Of a stretch of 64,000 nt of DNA, positions 1 through 12,232 are shown piece by piece. The notes beneath the pieces are model-generated. The model was not told the origin of the DNA. It saw only the letters and a program-made list of their open reading frames with translations, and did not search any database. The stretch is from Benincasa hispida (taxonomy: Eukaryota > Streptophyta > Magnoliopsida > Cucurbitales > Cucurbitaceae), in NCBI RefSeq assembly GCF_009727055.1, contig NC_052354.1, positions 1,875,342-1,939,341 on the forward strand, in the 5' to 3' direction. How positions within the stretch are numbered: position 1 is the stretch's first letter; each line of letters starts with the position of its first letter. Position numbers and translations under genes: made by a program.

Positions 1-835
1 AGCTCAATACTGAAGTACACGGAGAAGGTATCTGGGCAGTAGTACCCAAGGTATGACGGTACTTAAACTAGAATTACTTGAATAAATGAAAAGTTGTTAT
101 TGGTAGTGTCGAGATCACTCCACTTTAGCTATGGATTGATGTTGAGGGATTGAGTAAAGGTTCTCTCTTAACTAAGGATGCAATTATGATTGTAGGAAGT
201 GAACAAAAGGGTTCCTTCACAGTTAAGTAGTAAACCAGTAAAGAATGATAAGGAGTGAGCAAAAGGGCCACTCTAGAGAAATAGACTAAGGCATAGTCTA
301 ACAAAGTAAGAAAAATGCTATGTGATGTTGATGATAACATGAATAATAGTTGCCCACTTTATGTTTTAAGTGAAAGCTTTCAGTTTTAATATGAAATTTA
401 TGTATGAACATTATGCTTTAAATGTTAGTCACTCACTAGGCTTCTAGCTCATGTTTTCAAATGTTTTCCTTTCAGGTAGCGGTCAGTTCCCAAAAGAGTT
501 TGTTGCTACTGCTCTACCACTTAAAGAGTCAGGTTGAAGGAAGCTTAATTGAAGATCTGTATTAGTTAGTACACATGTATCTGTCTAGTGACTAGTATTC
601 TAGTTGGGGCTCACTAAGTTGTAATATTCATGTATAAACAATGCTGCAAAACCCTGTAATGTAAATATGTTAAGTTCTGAGTTAATATGTTCGTATATTA
701 ATGTTATGTACATATTAAGGGTTTGAGCGAAATTTAACAGGTTAGATAGGTAATAAGTGCCAGCAAAACGGTTGGTAACTGCTACAGTCACCACTCCATC
801 CAGGTTAAGAGGGTAATCTGGGGCGAGGTGTGACA
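1..835 (+). mobile_element. Ty3-gypsy LTR, 3' part (solo fragment)
   Basis: The segment ends in GGGGCGAGGTGTGACA at 835. That is nearly the same terminus (GGGGCGGGGTGTGACA) as the complete gypsy LTRs ending at 22,655 and 31,866. It also shares their block of CACTCACT, an AGCTCAT-type motif and TTTCAGGTAGCGG around 430-482. No primer-binding site follows position 835, so this is not a 5' LTR with its own interior; it is a truncated or solo LTR. The left side runs off the window. No protein-coding signal is seen; the short ORFs here are chance. Confidence 0.6.
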
Positions 836-1146
836 CAATGTTCTCTATAGGATGACGCAAACCAGGCCACCACATAAAAGACGCACTTCGTTGTTTTCGC
901 AAGAAAAGGTAAAACATTATTCTCAAAACTAGAAGGGAACTTTGGGCAGAGGTTTGTCTTAGATAAGAATAAAGTAGAGCATGTTGAAGAAATGTCAAAG
1001 GATAGAAGGAACTTGTAAGTTTGAGAAATTATGTAAATGTGGAGCATTCGGAGTAGCCGATCGATGCAAAGTTAGATAGGATTTAAGCTGAATTGTCTTA
1101 GTCGAGGATATGCTTGAGGACAAGCATATATCTAAATTTGGGGGTG
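836..1146 (+). mobile_element. 3' end of a gypsy internal domain with polypurine tract
   Basis: Non-coding tail of a Ty3-gypsy interior. It ends with GAGGACAAGCATATATCTAA and then the purine-rich AATTTGGGGGTG just before an LTR that begins TGATAAC. A GAGGACAAGC stretch followed by a TTTGGGGG tract is typical of Athila/Tat-type plant gypsy elements; that part is family knowledge. The junction at 835/836 joins two unrelated gypsy remnants. Confidence 0.5.
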
Positions 1147-3030
1147 TGATAACTTGTAGAAATACAAGTTATTTATACAGTTTTATTTAGATTATGCGGT
1201 AAAAAGAAGGAAAAGTTGTGTCGACCATATAGAAATTGGCTTAGAAACGCGAAAATTGTAAAGTGTCGTAAGCACACCCGCTAACCCCATTGCGATGGCA
1301 AAATGGAATGTCCAATTCTTTGTTTTGCAGGAAACAGGTCACCGCATTCGACAATCGCTCAAGGACAAAAAGAACAACGAATTCACATTGCATGCGGCGG
1401 TTAATCGAGAACGAAAATGAACAACGCAATTGCAGCGCATGCAACTATCAATCATGGACGCAAACGATCAACGCATTTGGAGCACATGGGGCAATCTATA
1501 AAATGATCAAAGCAATTACACCGCATGCGGTGATCGATCGTAGATGTAAAAAGCGACGTATTCGCAAGAACTTCTGACATTGTACAGTGTTTCTGTTGTA
1601 TGATTCTGAAAAATTCATTATGGAGCAAAGTGAACGTTTCCACTAAGCCATGACAGGAAAAATCAGCTTTTTAGAGCGGGATCACTGATACAGAAGGTGC
1701 CAAGGTCTATAAATAGCTACATCAAATTCAAAGAAAAGAAGCTTGTCTGAAGAGACAATTTATAGAAATTCGGGGAGAAAGACGAGACAAGACCGAGAGG
1801 TAAGTCTCTAGAGCAAGCAATTATTTCCATTCCCGAAGACGAAGCTCTAAGCAAAAGGTCACTTCTACCTAGAAAACAAGCCCGAGAGGGAAGTTCTCCA
1901 CTCCATTTCTACAACACGCAGGCAAGCAAATCGTCTCCGATCGTGATCCGTGTCAAGACATTGACACGCTTTCCGTATTTTGTTCTAACTTTCTATTCAT
2001 CTACTGTGTTCATCTCTAATATGTCATTCATTATCTATAACAAATGCTTGTCTTTAGATTTAAATATCATTATCGTATTCGTCGTCATCTCTATGTTCTT
2101 CTCCATACATTTATCATCCATTTTCTTCATCATGTGTCACTACTCCCCAGGGTACAGGGAAGGATTAAGCAAGTAAGTTAATCCTTGTTAAAGAAATCGA
2201 CTAAGTTTAGCTGACGCATGCTCGATGGCATTTTCACTTATGAGAGTAGAAGTGAAGATGTTATTCTACCTCTCGAAAAAAGGTTAGAAGAATACGTTAA
2301 CTAAAACGAGAATTATTTCCAGAGATGCCTTGCGTTCACCACGTTCATCCCTATTTCACCATAGACATATGGGAACGCGGCCGATCACTGAAAGGTGTAA
2401 GCCAAGGGAAAGCAGAACCTTAGTTGCGTCCTCAACAGGATTGACGAACTTGCGATGTCCTTTCCCTTAACCCAATCTCTTTCTGACTTATTTCACAAGA
2501 CTTGCCACCACATTCATCAGATACTTTTGCACATCTTCACAGCCAGTCCTCAACTTGTATATTTAATTGTTTATTCATTCTATTTTTACTGCAACTTATT
2601 TTATCACCGCAATTTATTTTACCGCACTTACTTATCACCGCAATTTACTTTACCACAATTTATTTTATCATCACTTTACTTTATTATCGTATTTTACTTT
2701 TCTCAAATCAATTCATTATTCTTTTTTGTTTACCGGTCGCATATATCACATAAATATCGCACTAATCACCGCAATCCTCGTGTTCGACCTCAGATCACTC
2801 TGAGAAACTTGCGTTGGAATTATACTTGGTTCCAACGTAAGAAAACTTGTGACATGCATTCTCTACACAAACGCATACTACGAAAGCATCTAAGCATCAC
2901 CACATATATCATTTAGACGTAGTATCGCATTATCATTATCACAAAGCGCATACACATACATACATACGTCGTCAGTAACCTAATAAGCTGTTTGACGACA
3001 ACACGACAACGAATTAATTTCCAGTCATCA
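1147..3030 (+). mobile_element. Gypsy (Athila/Tat-like) LTR, probably 3' LTR, right end lost
   Basis: The LTR starts with TGATAAC at 1,147, directly after a polypurine tract. Its first bases form a perfect hairpin (see 1,149-1,172). Inside, 2,575-2,710 is a degenerate run of TTTATTTTATCACCGCAA-like units and 2,140-2,180 is a CCCAGGGTACAGGGAAGGAT motif. No CA end or PBS is recognisable before the copia remnant that begins near 3,035, so the right end seems lost. No protein-coding capacity is seen. Confidence 0.5.
1149..1172 (+). repeat. Perfect hairpin at the LTR start
   Basis: ATAACTTGTA (1,149-1,158), a GAAA loop, then TACAAGTTAT (1,163-1,172). The arms are a perfect 10-bp inverted repeat. 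The loop is GNRA-type if transcribed. It begins two bases inside the LTR terminus. Confidence 0.75.
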
Positions 3031-3034
3031 AAGT

Positions 3035-3684
3035 CCACTTTGCACCAACTTTTTAATCCTATTGAGGTTGATGTGACCTAACCTAAGATGTCAAAGATGG
3101 TCGTTTTCCATTGGAGAAACCTTTGGTCTTTTAGCTGTTGTTGCCGTACTGAACATTTTAGTGTTAAATAAGGCTTTTATGACTAACGACCTTAGTACAT
3201 ATAAGTTACTTTCCATTTAACCATAACCAATCTCCATTCCATTCGTGAAAATAAACACTTTATTCTTAGAAAAGGAGACGGTGTAGCATTGTTCAATGAG
3301 ACAAGAAACCAAGATTAAGTTCCTCTTAATATGAGGAACTACAAAAACATTATCCAGTAATAGATAATATCTCTTGTCAACAAATAACTTCAGCCTGGCT
3401 ACAGCAACAGTTGAAACAACCTCACCAGTACCGACTCGAAGAGATATCTCTCCCTGTGGCAACGTTTGCTTGGAACTGAATCCTTGGTGAGAAGAACTGA
3501 CATGATTGGTAGCACCTGAATCTAGGATCCAGGAAGAATCATCATTCTCTACCAGAAACGTCTCCAAGACCAATAAATCATATTTACTGTCTTGTCTCCT
3601 CTTTTGGAGAGTAATGGGATGGAGGTCATTTGCCACGAAATTCGTTTCACACGATTCTTTCCACTGTAAGTAATTGGTCATTTT
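3035..3684 (-). pseudogene. Ty1-copia protease / pre-integrase fragment
   Basis: A 154-codon open stretch (3,681 to 3,217) carries the retroviral-type aspartic protease site WILDSGATNHV, then the usual copia run of beta-strand residues (RLKLFVDKRYYLLLDNVFVV). Beyond it, in a shifted frame, lies the GAG-pre-integrase motif LRLGHINLNRI (about 3,050-3,110). The Trp that normally precedes HLRLGH is a TGA stop at 3,091-3,093. Gag is missing upstream: the ORF abuts the non-coding leader. Integrase, RT and RNase H are missing downstream at the junction near 3,035. This is a dead fragment of an element oriented leftward with its 5' LTR at 6,385-8,579. Confidence 0.85.
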
Positions 3685-3689
3685 TAAAT

Positions 3690-6370
3690 GCTTTAAACGG
3701 AAATACTAACAAGTTGCTGAAAAGAAAAACACATTGATCTACGTTATGTTATACTCGTTGTAAAACAAAACAACATCCAATATGGTATTAACAAAAGTAA
3801 CATGAACCCCTTGTGACATCTAGTTTCGCAATGACGCTTCAAAGGTTTAGGACAAAAACCGCCGAAGGGAGATCAGTTATCCCTCATCTGAATTGAGAAG
3901 CTCTCAACCAGTCATTAATACCAGAACAACTCTTGCTCCTATATGACTAGCCATCATTGATTTGGCCAAGAGATCATTAACTTACTTAACAATCTCCCGT
4001 AAGTGTGACCCGCCATTTTAAGTCCTAGAGGTCCGTCCTAAAAGGCCAATCCTAAGGGAAAAATCCGATTGGGGCAAAACCTAAACCGACCCTATACTTT
4101 TCTGGAGTTCACTTTAATATTGACCACTACATAAAACCCATCCGAAGGGGGACGCTCCAAAGGCGACACGAGGGTGTACAGAATGATCTCACTGTTGTGA
4201 AACCAATGACAGAGACCATTAAGACGTGTTACACACACCCTTCACCCATTTACTATAAATACTCTCTCCGTCCACCTTGATATTGACTCATGCAAACACC
4301 ATCCAAAGGGGGATACATCCTGGGCACCACGAGGCCAAGCATGAATCTCATAGTATGAACATACAGGGAGAAACGTGAGTAGAATCATAGACATATCTGA
4401 TACGCCTCTTCCTCCCACTTAGTATTTTATAACCTAGGGTTTAGCTTACTAAGAAAAAACATGACTAAGGATTTTAACTAAATGACTTTGAGGTTTTTCC
4501 AAGAGTAACATTTACCTTGGATAGTTGAACAACTTTTGATCATCATCCATTAAACTCTTTAATAGAATCTTTAACCAAAACGTCACATGCTTGTTGAAAA
4601 TCTATCTAATTCACCTTTCCAGGTAGGTTCCTAGGTAGAGGTGTTACGTTTCCATCAACTTAAGAACCCCAGCCTAGCCAAAACCCACTTTAGACAAAAG
4701 GTCCCTTATAGATAGGTTTACAACAAATTTAATCTTTTATTCAACCAATTTAATCCTATTAAACCGATTTTGAAAGATTAATTTAGGTTACTAAACTCTT
4801 TAGAGCCATTTGAACTTAGGTCTATCTCAATCCAATTTTATAACCCTTTTTAAAAAACTTGAGTTCACCCTAAGTCTGCATGCATCTCTGAATTATTAAT
4901 TTTAGGTCTAATTTCCTTTATAACACTTATAAACGGAAACAACCACAATGCTAAGTTAACACATACAAGACATTCATAATGATTATAAACGGCCTAAGTG
5001 TCATGCTCAATGCATTGTCCATTCATTGCTACTTCTTTTATATAACACTTATACAAAACCGCAATGAAACAAACAAAACATGCTTCCATTCACCCTTAGA
5101 CTATATCAATTATAATAAAAGGATAATGCATGATAATGCTCAATGCATGCAAAATATAACTCTTATATTTCATAATGCATGCCCATGCTTTCAAGTATTT
5201 CTTCATGCAATATTATAACATTTATAATACATGATGCATGAATAATTGTACAACCTAAGGTGGGTTTTTAACTATATGACAAACACTTTGACATATAAGC
5301 ACCGATATCATCACATGTATAAGCAATAAAAGTTGATGAACTGGGTAAAATTGCCTTAAAAACACAAAAGAAAAGCTAACTATTACAAAGACAAGGAGTT
5401 CTCCGGTTCAAACAGGCGAACAGGATCTTGAACCGGATGGGCAAAGCATCCCTTCTCCAACCAACCATCGTGTATAAAACACCCCACGATCGTCTACACG
5501 ATAAAACAAACTCTTTGCTCTATTGCTTACCAGTGCTCCTAGAGCTAAACGATCGTTTAACATTCACATATACGATCGTCCTAGAAATATCCAAGCAATC
5601 GTTTAGCTGGTACGACACGATCTTGTAACTTTACAAAGCGATGAAGCCTGAAGTACACAATCACTTAGCGCACTTCGCACGATGCCCACCTTCCGCGGTC
5701 AACTAAGCGGCTATGATGTCGCAAAGCACCATCGCCTAAGCGATCGCTTAACTAGTGCCTCCATATCGCTTACGTGTGATCGCATAGGTAGTAACGAAGC
5801 GATAAAGCTTGCTAACTACGCGATCGTCTAGTGCACGCTTTCTACTAAACGACGAGCATCGCATGCTTCTACTACGACCATCTATCTCCAGCGCCTACGC
5901 GATCGCACAACCAACGCTACGCGATATGGTAATCGATTTACCCCATCGCTTAGCATTAGCTAAACGATCATTAGAAAATACTACATGATCATCTAGAAAA
6001 AACTACTAAATGATCGCTTAGTAAAATCCCAACGATTGTTTACCCGAGGCTACACGATCCGACCAATGCTTGGTCTTCTTCTTTGTTGAGAACTGCATCG
6101 CCATGTGCTAAAGCTTCATCACGAACGACTCGATGAACTCGAACTTTTTGAATTACAGACTCGATTGCAAGTTAATTTCGCCAAAAACACAGGGGCCTTT
6201 ACAATTAACACTTTGTAATATCGAAAGTTTGAACAAAAAGTCAATTTAAACCCGAAACTCATCATATTCATCCACAAATGCAGAAAATGGTTAATCACAA
6301 ATGTAGAAACCCACTGTGACTGAAAAATACGTTCAATTCAGATCTGTAATTTGGAATATTAGAGAATCTG
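3690..6370 (-). mobile_element. Non-coding leader of the copia element
   Basis: About 2.7 kb lies between the PBS and the protease fragment with no gag ORF. The part at 3,800-4,960 matches in order the leader of the second copia element (59,420-60,760): GTAAGTGTGACC..CCATTTT, the short Phe/Pro-rich blocks, and ATAACACTTATA..CAATGC. The part at 5,440-6,080 is packed with ACGATCG / GCGATCGCTTA words resembling the arrays in the gypsy LTRs. Open frames here are short and not conserved between the two leaders. Confidence 0.6.
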
Positions 6371-6382
6371 ACTCTGATACCA
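6371..6382 (-). other. Primer-binding site (initiator Met tRNA)
   Basis: Read on the minus strand the site is TGGTATCAGAGT, complementary to the 3' end of plant initiator-Met tRNA apart from its last base. It sits two bases inside the LTR end (CCTTCA). It fixes the element's orientation and marks 6,385-8,579 as its 5' LTR. Confidence 0.85.
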
Positions 6383-6384
6383 AT

Positions 6385-8579
6385 TGAAGGAAATCAGAAG
6401 TGAGATTTCTATGAGCAGCGGAAGAAAGATAATTCCAAATTACAATGATGAATGAACATATATTTATAGTCAACTTCAAACAAGAGGTTATACAATTCAT
6501 ACAGAAATTACAGTATAAAAAACTACAAATGCTCAAAGGGAAAACTATACGAACATTTGCAGATGCGTCTCCACGCTTCGTTGTGCACAACCGCTCAAAC
6601 AATAGCAACCTTAAATGCTCGATCGACACGACTGCAACACTGCATCGAATAAAGCACGAACACTTCGTGCTCGTCCTCAATGATTGCCTTGGCCACGAAC
6701 TCTTCAGCAACACGAACGACCTCTAGAAAACCTTGACGGTGTCGAGTTGAGTTTGACACGACCAACAAGGTTACCTTGGTATTCTCGGTGTGAGAATCCA
6801 GAGGGTAGGCTCTGTTCAGACTTGGTATGACGCAGACGAATGAGGAAACACCAATCGCATACAGGACTGGGCAAGTGGGAGATGGCGGAGACCTATCATA
6901 TAGGTCGATGCCCAATCGCTTAGATAAAGCTATGCAATCATCTAGCAAAAGCTATTCAATCGTTTAGCTCGTTCTGTCGCCTACAGACACTACACAATCG
7001 TTTACTTAGGGCAAGCGATCGTCTAGGAAAACTATGCGACCATTTAGTAAATACTGCATGATTGTTTAGCTCACCACTGCACAATCGTTTAGCTCGCCCA
7101 GCCAACATTTAGTAAATCCGTATTTACTTGACGACTACGTGACTTTCTTTTTCGCGAGAGAGAAAACTCAAAAAACTTTTTCAATCATTTGTAAAACCCC
7201 TTTTCAAAATAGAAAAACCACTTTCCTTTTAAACACACGGTTACCATGAATCCAATAACCACCCACTCATTTGATTATTAAAGAAAAAGAATTAATTATC
7301 CAATAATTAATATTATTATAAATATAAATGGTAACCAACTTATCATACTATATTTGTAACCTATAGTTTTAATATTTCATCTCATGAAACATATAAACTA
7401 TAGTTCTTTTTCTATTCCATGGTACTTAATGTAAACTTCATTTACATCAATCCTCTACTAGATATTTCTTATATATCATACTGATTATATCATATATAAT
7501 CAAAATACCTCTTTTCAATTTGAACATTTCAAATCAACACCAAGAACTGATCCTCAACTGAATCTATTGAGCTACCAAGGGGACCTTATGGACCTGTAGC
7601 TCGAAGCTCCAACAGTACGTGAATAACTTACTAAACTCTTTAGTCATGGGATCCACCATCCGTTAACTGTCAGGCATTCCATTAAAGATCAACAGCTGAA
7701 CTCTTCTTACCATAGATATATTAGGTGTCCATCTTAACCAATGAGCAGTGAAACCCTTCACAGATCGCTCATAAGTACAGTTGGGCCAATAACCATCATG
7801 CCCCTATAGATATATTTGTCTCCTTAAGTACCACTGATCACTCTAATGAACATAAGTCCTACTATGACTGAGTCTTCTCTTCCAAAGAGAAGCTATGGCC
7901 ACTATGTTCAAGCCCCGGAATCAGCCCTTAAGGGAGCAATCTCTCTACTTATCCCTGCTTCGAGAAATGAGTGAATTCCATCTTGTGGATTGAGTTTCCA
8001 GCTCCTAGATCAGACAAGTCCTAAAAAAGATAAGCATGTTGAGTTGGCAATCTGGCCACTCTCACCCATACTAATCAAAGGACCACCCTCAAAGGCAGGA
8101 GTTCCCAAAACACTCAGGATTGAGGTCGTGTCACCTATGGTCGTTTAGGTATGATGTAAGTATCTAGTATCAACGACATTATATACAGAGTCTAGTCATC
8201 TTGTGGTCCAGGTCTTATACAAACTCTTTGTATAGGACACCCCCGCTCGCACGTCTCCACATGAATGGTCAGAATCTACCATCTATAGTAGTTTACAACA
8301 CTTGCAAACTTCTACAAAGTGGGCCGTATCCGTAGTGTCATCAGGATCAAGTATCCCACCTTAATCCTTATACTACAGACCTATTTAGGTTATCACTTAA
8401 GGCATGATCCACTTGTATATTACATATACATAATTAAGTTCACATAAGATAACCAAGGAGCTTTGTTTATTGGATATGAGTAAATGCTAGAATTAAATAA
8501 CATTTATTTTATTCATTAAACAATTTGTATCTTTACAAAACAACGAGACTCAGAGAGAATTATGACACCAATCCCAACA
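6385..8579 (-). mobile_element. Copia 5' LTR (2.2 kb)
   Basis: On the minus strand it opens TGTTGGGATTGGTGTC at 8,579 and closes ATTTCCTTCA at 6,385, so it has TG..CA ends, and the PBS follows. It resembles the plus-strand LTR at 35,084-37,031 and the partial LTR at 8,768-9,717. The U5 side (6,900-7,100) holds several ATCGTTTAG words. Minus-strand ORFs at 6,333-6,948 fall inside the LTR and carry no recognisable domain. Confidence 0.8.
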
Positions 8580-8767
8580 AGTTGTGATAATGTTTATCAA
8601 TGATAGACGCGAATAGAAGTCTATCAACATCTGCCGGTGATATAAACTTATAGGATTTTATAATATATAAACATTGATAAAAGTCTATCATTGATAGAGG
8701 CTGATAAAAGTCTATTCGTGTCAACAGTGATAAAAACTGATCGGTGTGATGTATGAGATACATCAAC
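8580..8767. repeat. Spacer rich in GATAGA/TCTATC words
   Basis: Short palindromic words such as TCTATCATTGATAGA and AGTCTATC recur through this 190-bp spacer between the two opposed LTRs. Similar words occur at 44,900-44,945 and 49,435-49,460. No gene is seen. Confidence 0.45.
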
Positions 8768-9717
8768 TGAAGGATTAATGTAAATGTGATTTACATTAAG
8801 TACCATGAAATAGAAAAAGAACTATAGTTTATATCTTTCATGAGATGAAATAATAAAACTATAGGTTATAAATTTAATATGGTAGGTTGGTTATCATATT
8901 TATTTATAATAATATTAATTATTGGATAATTATATCTTTTTCTCGAATAACCAATTGAGTGTGAGGTTATTGGTGGTTTCATCGTAACTGTGAGATAAAA
9001 GAAAAAAAATGTTTTTCTAAATTTAGAAAATTTGCTAGAGTTGCCATTCTCAGAAAGGAACTCACGATTTGCTGTCAAGTAAGAATTGTATTCACTAAAC
9101 GATAGCTGAAAGAGAGACTAAACGATCGTGGAGTGACACTATACGATAATTCACTCAGCTGGTTATAGTTAAACGATCGCAAGGCATTTGTTATACGATA
9201 GCTTGCCAACTTCTAAATGGTTTTACATTCGTCTATATGATAGACTCTTATCATTTTCCACTTGCTCAATTGTTTACACGATCGCTATTCCTACGATATC
9301 TTCCTCTAAACAAGTCCACACAGAGCCAACACTTCTGGATTCTCACACCGAGAATATCAAGGTAGCCATTGTGGTGGTGTCTAACTCAACTCGACTGAGT
9401 TCGAGGTTTTAGAGGCCGTTCGCTGAGTTCGTGCTTATTGTTGATCATGCGGTGTTGCGATCGTTATGTTCGAGCATTCGTGTGTTGCTGTCTTGGAGAC
9501 TGAACGAGCGTTCGTGATCAAGGGAGTTTGAAGCATGAGTCTTCAAAAGTATGTATAACCTTTCCCTTGATCTCATTGTTAAGCATGTTTTAATTTCGTA
9601 TTGTACATGACCTGTAAGTTTCCATTTTGTGACTGTAATTGTTATTGTTCAATTACGAATGGAATTTGGAACGATCATTCCACTGCTCATGGAGATCCTC
9701 ATGTCTGATTTCCTTCA
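8768..9717 (+). mobile_element. Inverted partial copia LTR
   Basis: This is the reverse complement of about 7,495-6,385, diverged. Shared landmarks are the TTACATTAAGTACCATG block, the AATAATATTAATTATTGGAT block, CTGGATTCTCACACCGAGAATA and the LTR end TGATTTCCTTCA at 9,717. The first part of the LTR (TGTTGGG..) is missing and no PBS follows. With the opposite LTR it makes an inverted repeat with arms of about 0.95-1.1 kb around a 1.27-kb loop. Confidence 0.8.
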
Positions 9718-10345
9718 CCATCCTTATAGTACTAAGAGCATGAGTGAGGGAGGATGCAAGTTAAGAGGGGGAGATTTGGGAGGGAAGGATTAAGAAAGAT
9801 GGTAGGTGGCAGTTGGAATAAGAAAGGAAAGAGTTTTAGGTATTTTTCTTTTGTTGATCTTTTCATTTTATTCTTTCTTTTCCTTAACTTTTCCTTAACT
9901 TTTTTTTTTCCCTTTTCAATGATTTTTTTACTAATTTTTTTTATTTGTTTTCAACTCTTTTTTTTTCTTTCTATTTACTTTTCTTTTTCTCCATATAATT
10001 TTTTTAATAATTTTTTGTACTTTCTTTTTTTTCATGCCTTTTTTTTCTTCTTTTTGTTTTTTTTTTATTTGCTTCTTTTCTTTTTAACTTTCTTCTCCTT
10101 TTTTTTTACATGTTTCTTTTATTTCTTTTTCCATCCTTCTTTTCACTATTTTTTGGAAGTTTTTTTGTTTCACTTTTGTTACAGGTTTTTTTTTTTTTTT
10201 AATAACTTTCTCCCTACTTTAATTTTTTTTTCAAATTCTTTTTCTTTACGGGAGCTCATAACTTGTGTTCCGATTTTATTATCAACAAGAAGCACCATCA
10301 CACACCAATGTTTTAGAGATGAAGCGAAGCCGTCACACCAGTATT
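9718..10345 (+). repeat. T-rich composite dispersed repeat, copy 1
   Basis: It begins GAGCATGAGTGAGGGAGGAT, passes GAGATTTGGGAGGGAAGGAT and AAGAAAGATGGTAGGTGG, then about 400 bp of poly-T with scattered C/A, and ends at GGGAGCTCATAAC. One or two units of the GCGAAGCCG..ACCAGTATTTTGG minisatellite follow (10,297-10,350). The same order recurs at 28,687-29,406. A 202-codon ORF through the poly-T is a low-complexity artefact (Phe/Leu only). Confidence 0.7.
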
Positions 10346-10693
10346 TTGGTTTTCTTGTATGAAAATTATTGTTGTTATTTAATACATTTTGATAAAAATA
10401 ATTTTGAAAGACTAAATTTAAGATTTATTGAAAGTATAGGGACTAAAATTGGACAATTGAAATTATGGGGACTAAAAGTAAACAAACTTCAAAGTATGGA
10501 GGATCAAAATGGTATTTTAACCAAAATAATTAATACATAAATATTTTATGCCTTTGACATGGGTTTAAATGCTCGATATTATTTATGTTCATATTGATTA
10601 TATTATTTTTTTGTGTTTGATGATTTTTTTTTCAAATATGATGGAAATGTCAATGTCGATCAATGGAAATGTGACACGTCGACATAAACCTTC
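10346..10693. other. AT-rich spacer, no gene seen
   Basis: Contains the plant repeat phrase GGGACTAAAATTGGACAATT and GGGGACTAAAAGTAAAC around 10,440-10,490, as seen in many degraded MITE-like sequences. Nothing coding is supported. Confidence 0.5.
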
Positions 10694-11005
10694 AGGAGGC
10701 GTTTGGGGAAAAAACTATCCTAACACTATAATAACCAACTCCTGTTACAGTAAATACCAATTAGCTATAGTCAACACTATTTCAACCCCGAGTTGTTATA
10801 GTATTTACTATTTGCTACAGTTTTTACTATTTTACATTCATCACTTTTTTACTCTTGAATAAATGTTTACTGTTTTCTTCTCAATCTAAAATAGTTTACA
10901 TCTCAAACACATACTATTATAACCCACTCCAAACACAAACAATTATAACCCAACTATAATAACCTAGAACTATAATAACTAACTTTTTGCCCCAAACAAC
11001 CCTCA
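10694..11005. mobile_element. MITE-like element with imperfect terminal inverted repeats
   Basis: The left end GGAGGCGTTTGGGGAAAAAA pairs with the right end, whose reverse complement reads GAGGGTTGTTTGGGGCAAAA. Subterminal ACTATAATAACC / GGTTATTATAGT blocks also pair. Length is about 310 bp with no ORF. The G-rich GTTTGGGG ends resemble PIF/Harbinger- or hAT-type MITEs; the superfamily is not settled because no clean target duplication is seen. Confidence 0.6.
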
Positions 11006-11884
11006 AAGTTTCTTGAAATTTCAATTTTATGTCTAAAAATCGTATAATATAACTAACAGGTCCTGAACTTTCAATTTTGTATATGGTATTGGATATATTA
11101 TATTTTAAAAAATTAGTTGGTAATTGACTTATGAGATACAAAATTGAATTTATGTCTAACGACATCCTAAAATTTCAAATTTACTTTTAGAAGATTGGTG
11201 AATTTAAAAACATACATCAAATAGGTTAAATATTTCTTATATACTAAACTAAAAATTTAAAGATATATTACACATAATAATTGAACGTTTAAGATCTATT
11301 AGACACTTCTTAAATTTAGAACCTAAATGAACATAAAATTAAAAGTTTAAATATATTTTAAAGTTTATGAACTTATTTGAAAAGATTAGATAAAAGAATA
11401 TAGATTAATTAATTTTTATTTTTTTTTGAAAAAAGTAGATGGTTTAAACTATTTTTTCTTTTAGGAAATTATCAAATTTATTTTCTATCCGAATGATTTC
11501 TTGAATTGCATGGAGAGTTTAGCCCTATGTAGTTTTTATGGTCTCTAACTATTTTTATTTGTAAGCTAAAACTTAAAAAAAAAAAAAAAAAAAAAAGAAT
11601 TGGAATTTTGGCTTAATTCTCTTTTTAAACGCATTAAATTAATATGGAAATAATTATCCAATTAACGGCATAAACATCTTATTATTCCTAATATAGTCTT
11701 AATTCAACCACATACGGATTTTGAATAGGAAAAGGATTTCTAATAACTGAGGGAAATATTAAGTATATATTCTCCCGTACATCACATCTTTTTTCACATT
11801 CAGTCAGTCTCTTTTCTCTCCATAGATCATACTAACCAAGTTCTTCTACTTTTCGATTTTTTCTCTCTAGTCTCAGCTACTAAG
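11006..11884. other. AT-rich spacer and old promoter region of the transporter pseudogene
   Basis: AT-rich sequence with a 24-base A run near 11,575. A possible TATA-like TATATAT occurs around 11,765. The pyrimidine-rich stretch CTTTTCTCTCC..TTCTCTCTAG just upstream of 11,885 looks like a plant 5' leader. Nothing else is supported. Confidence 0.45.
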
Positions 11885-12232
11885 ATGGCTGGCGGTGGTT
11901 TCCAGCTAAGTCCTAATGAAGGAGACGGGATAAAGAACTATCCAGGAGAGCTCACTTGTTACGTGTTGATAACCTGCATTGTTGCTTCCTTGGGCGGGCT
12001 AATCTTTGGTTATCTCCGGTAATTATTTACCTCCAAATTTCTTTTACTTTTCTCTCTTTGTTTGTTCTCTCCTCCCCTTATTGTCTTCACTCACTCAATT
12101 TTTTATTTTTTTCTTTTGTCAATCAGGTGATGTCACCTCCATGGCTCCTTTTTTGCAAGAATTTTTTGTGAACCCTGAACCCTAATTTCTCTACTTAAGT
12201 ATGTTTCCTACTGAGACCATTCGTGTATCAGA

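Noticed and set aside
6333..6948. Minus- and plus-strand ORFs near the PBS
   Set aside because: They fall in LTR sequence, are not kept in the related LTRs at 9,717 and 37,031, and hold no domain.
9754..10362. A 202-codon ORF on the plus strand
   Set aside because: It translates a poly-T tract into Phe/Leu with no domain; the second copy of the repeat does not keep the frame.
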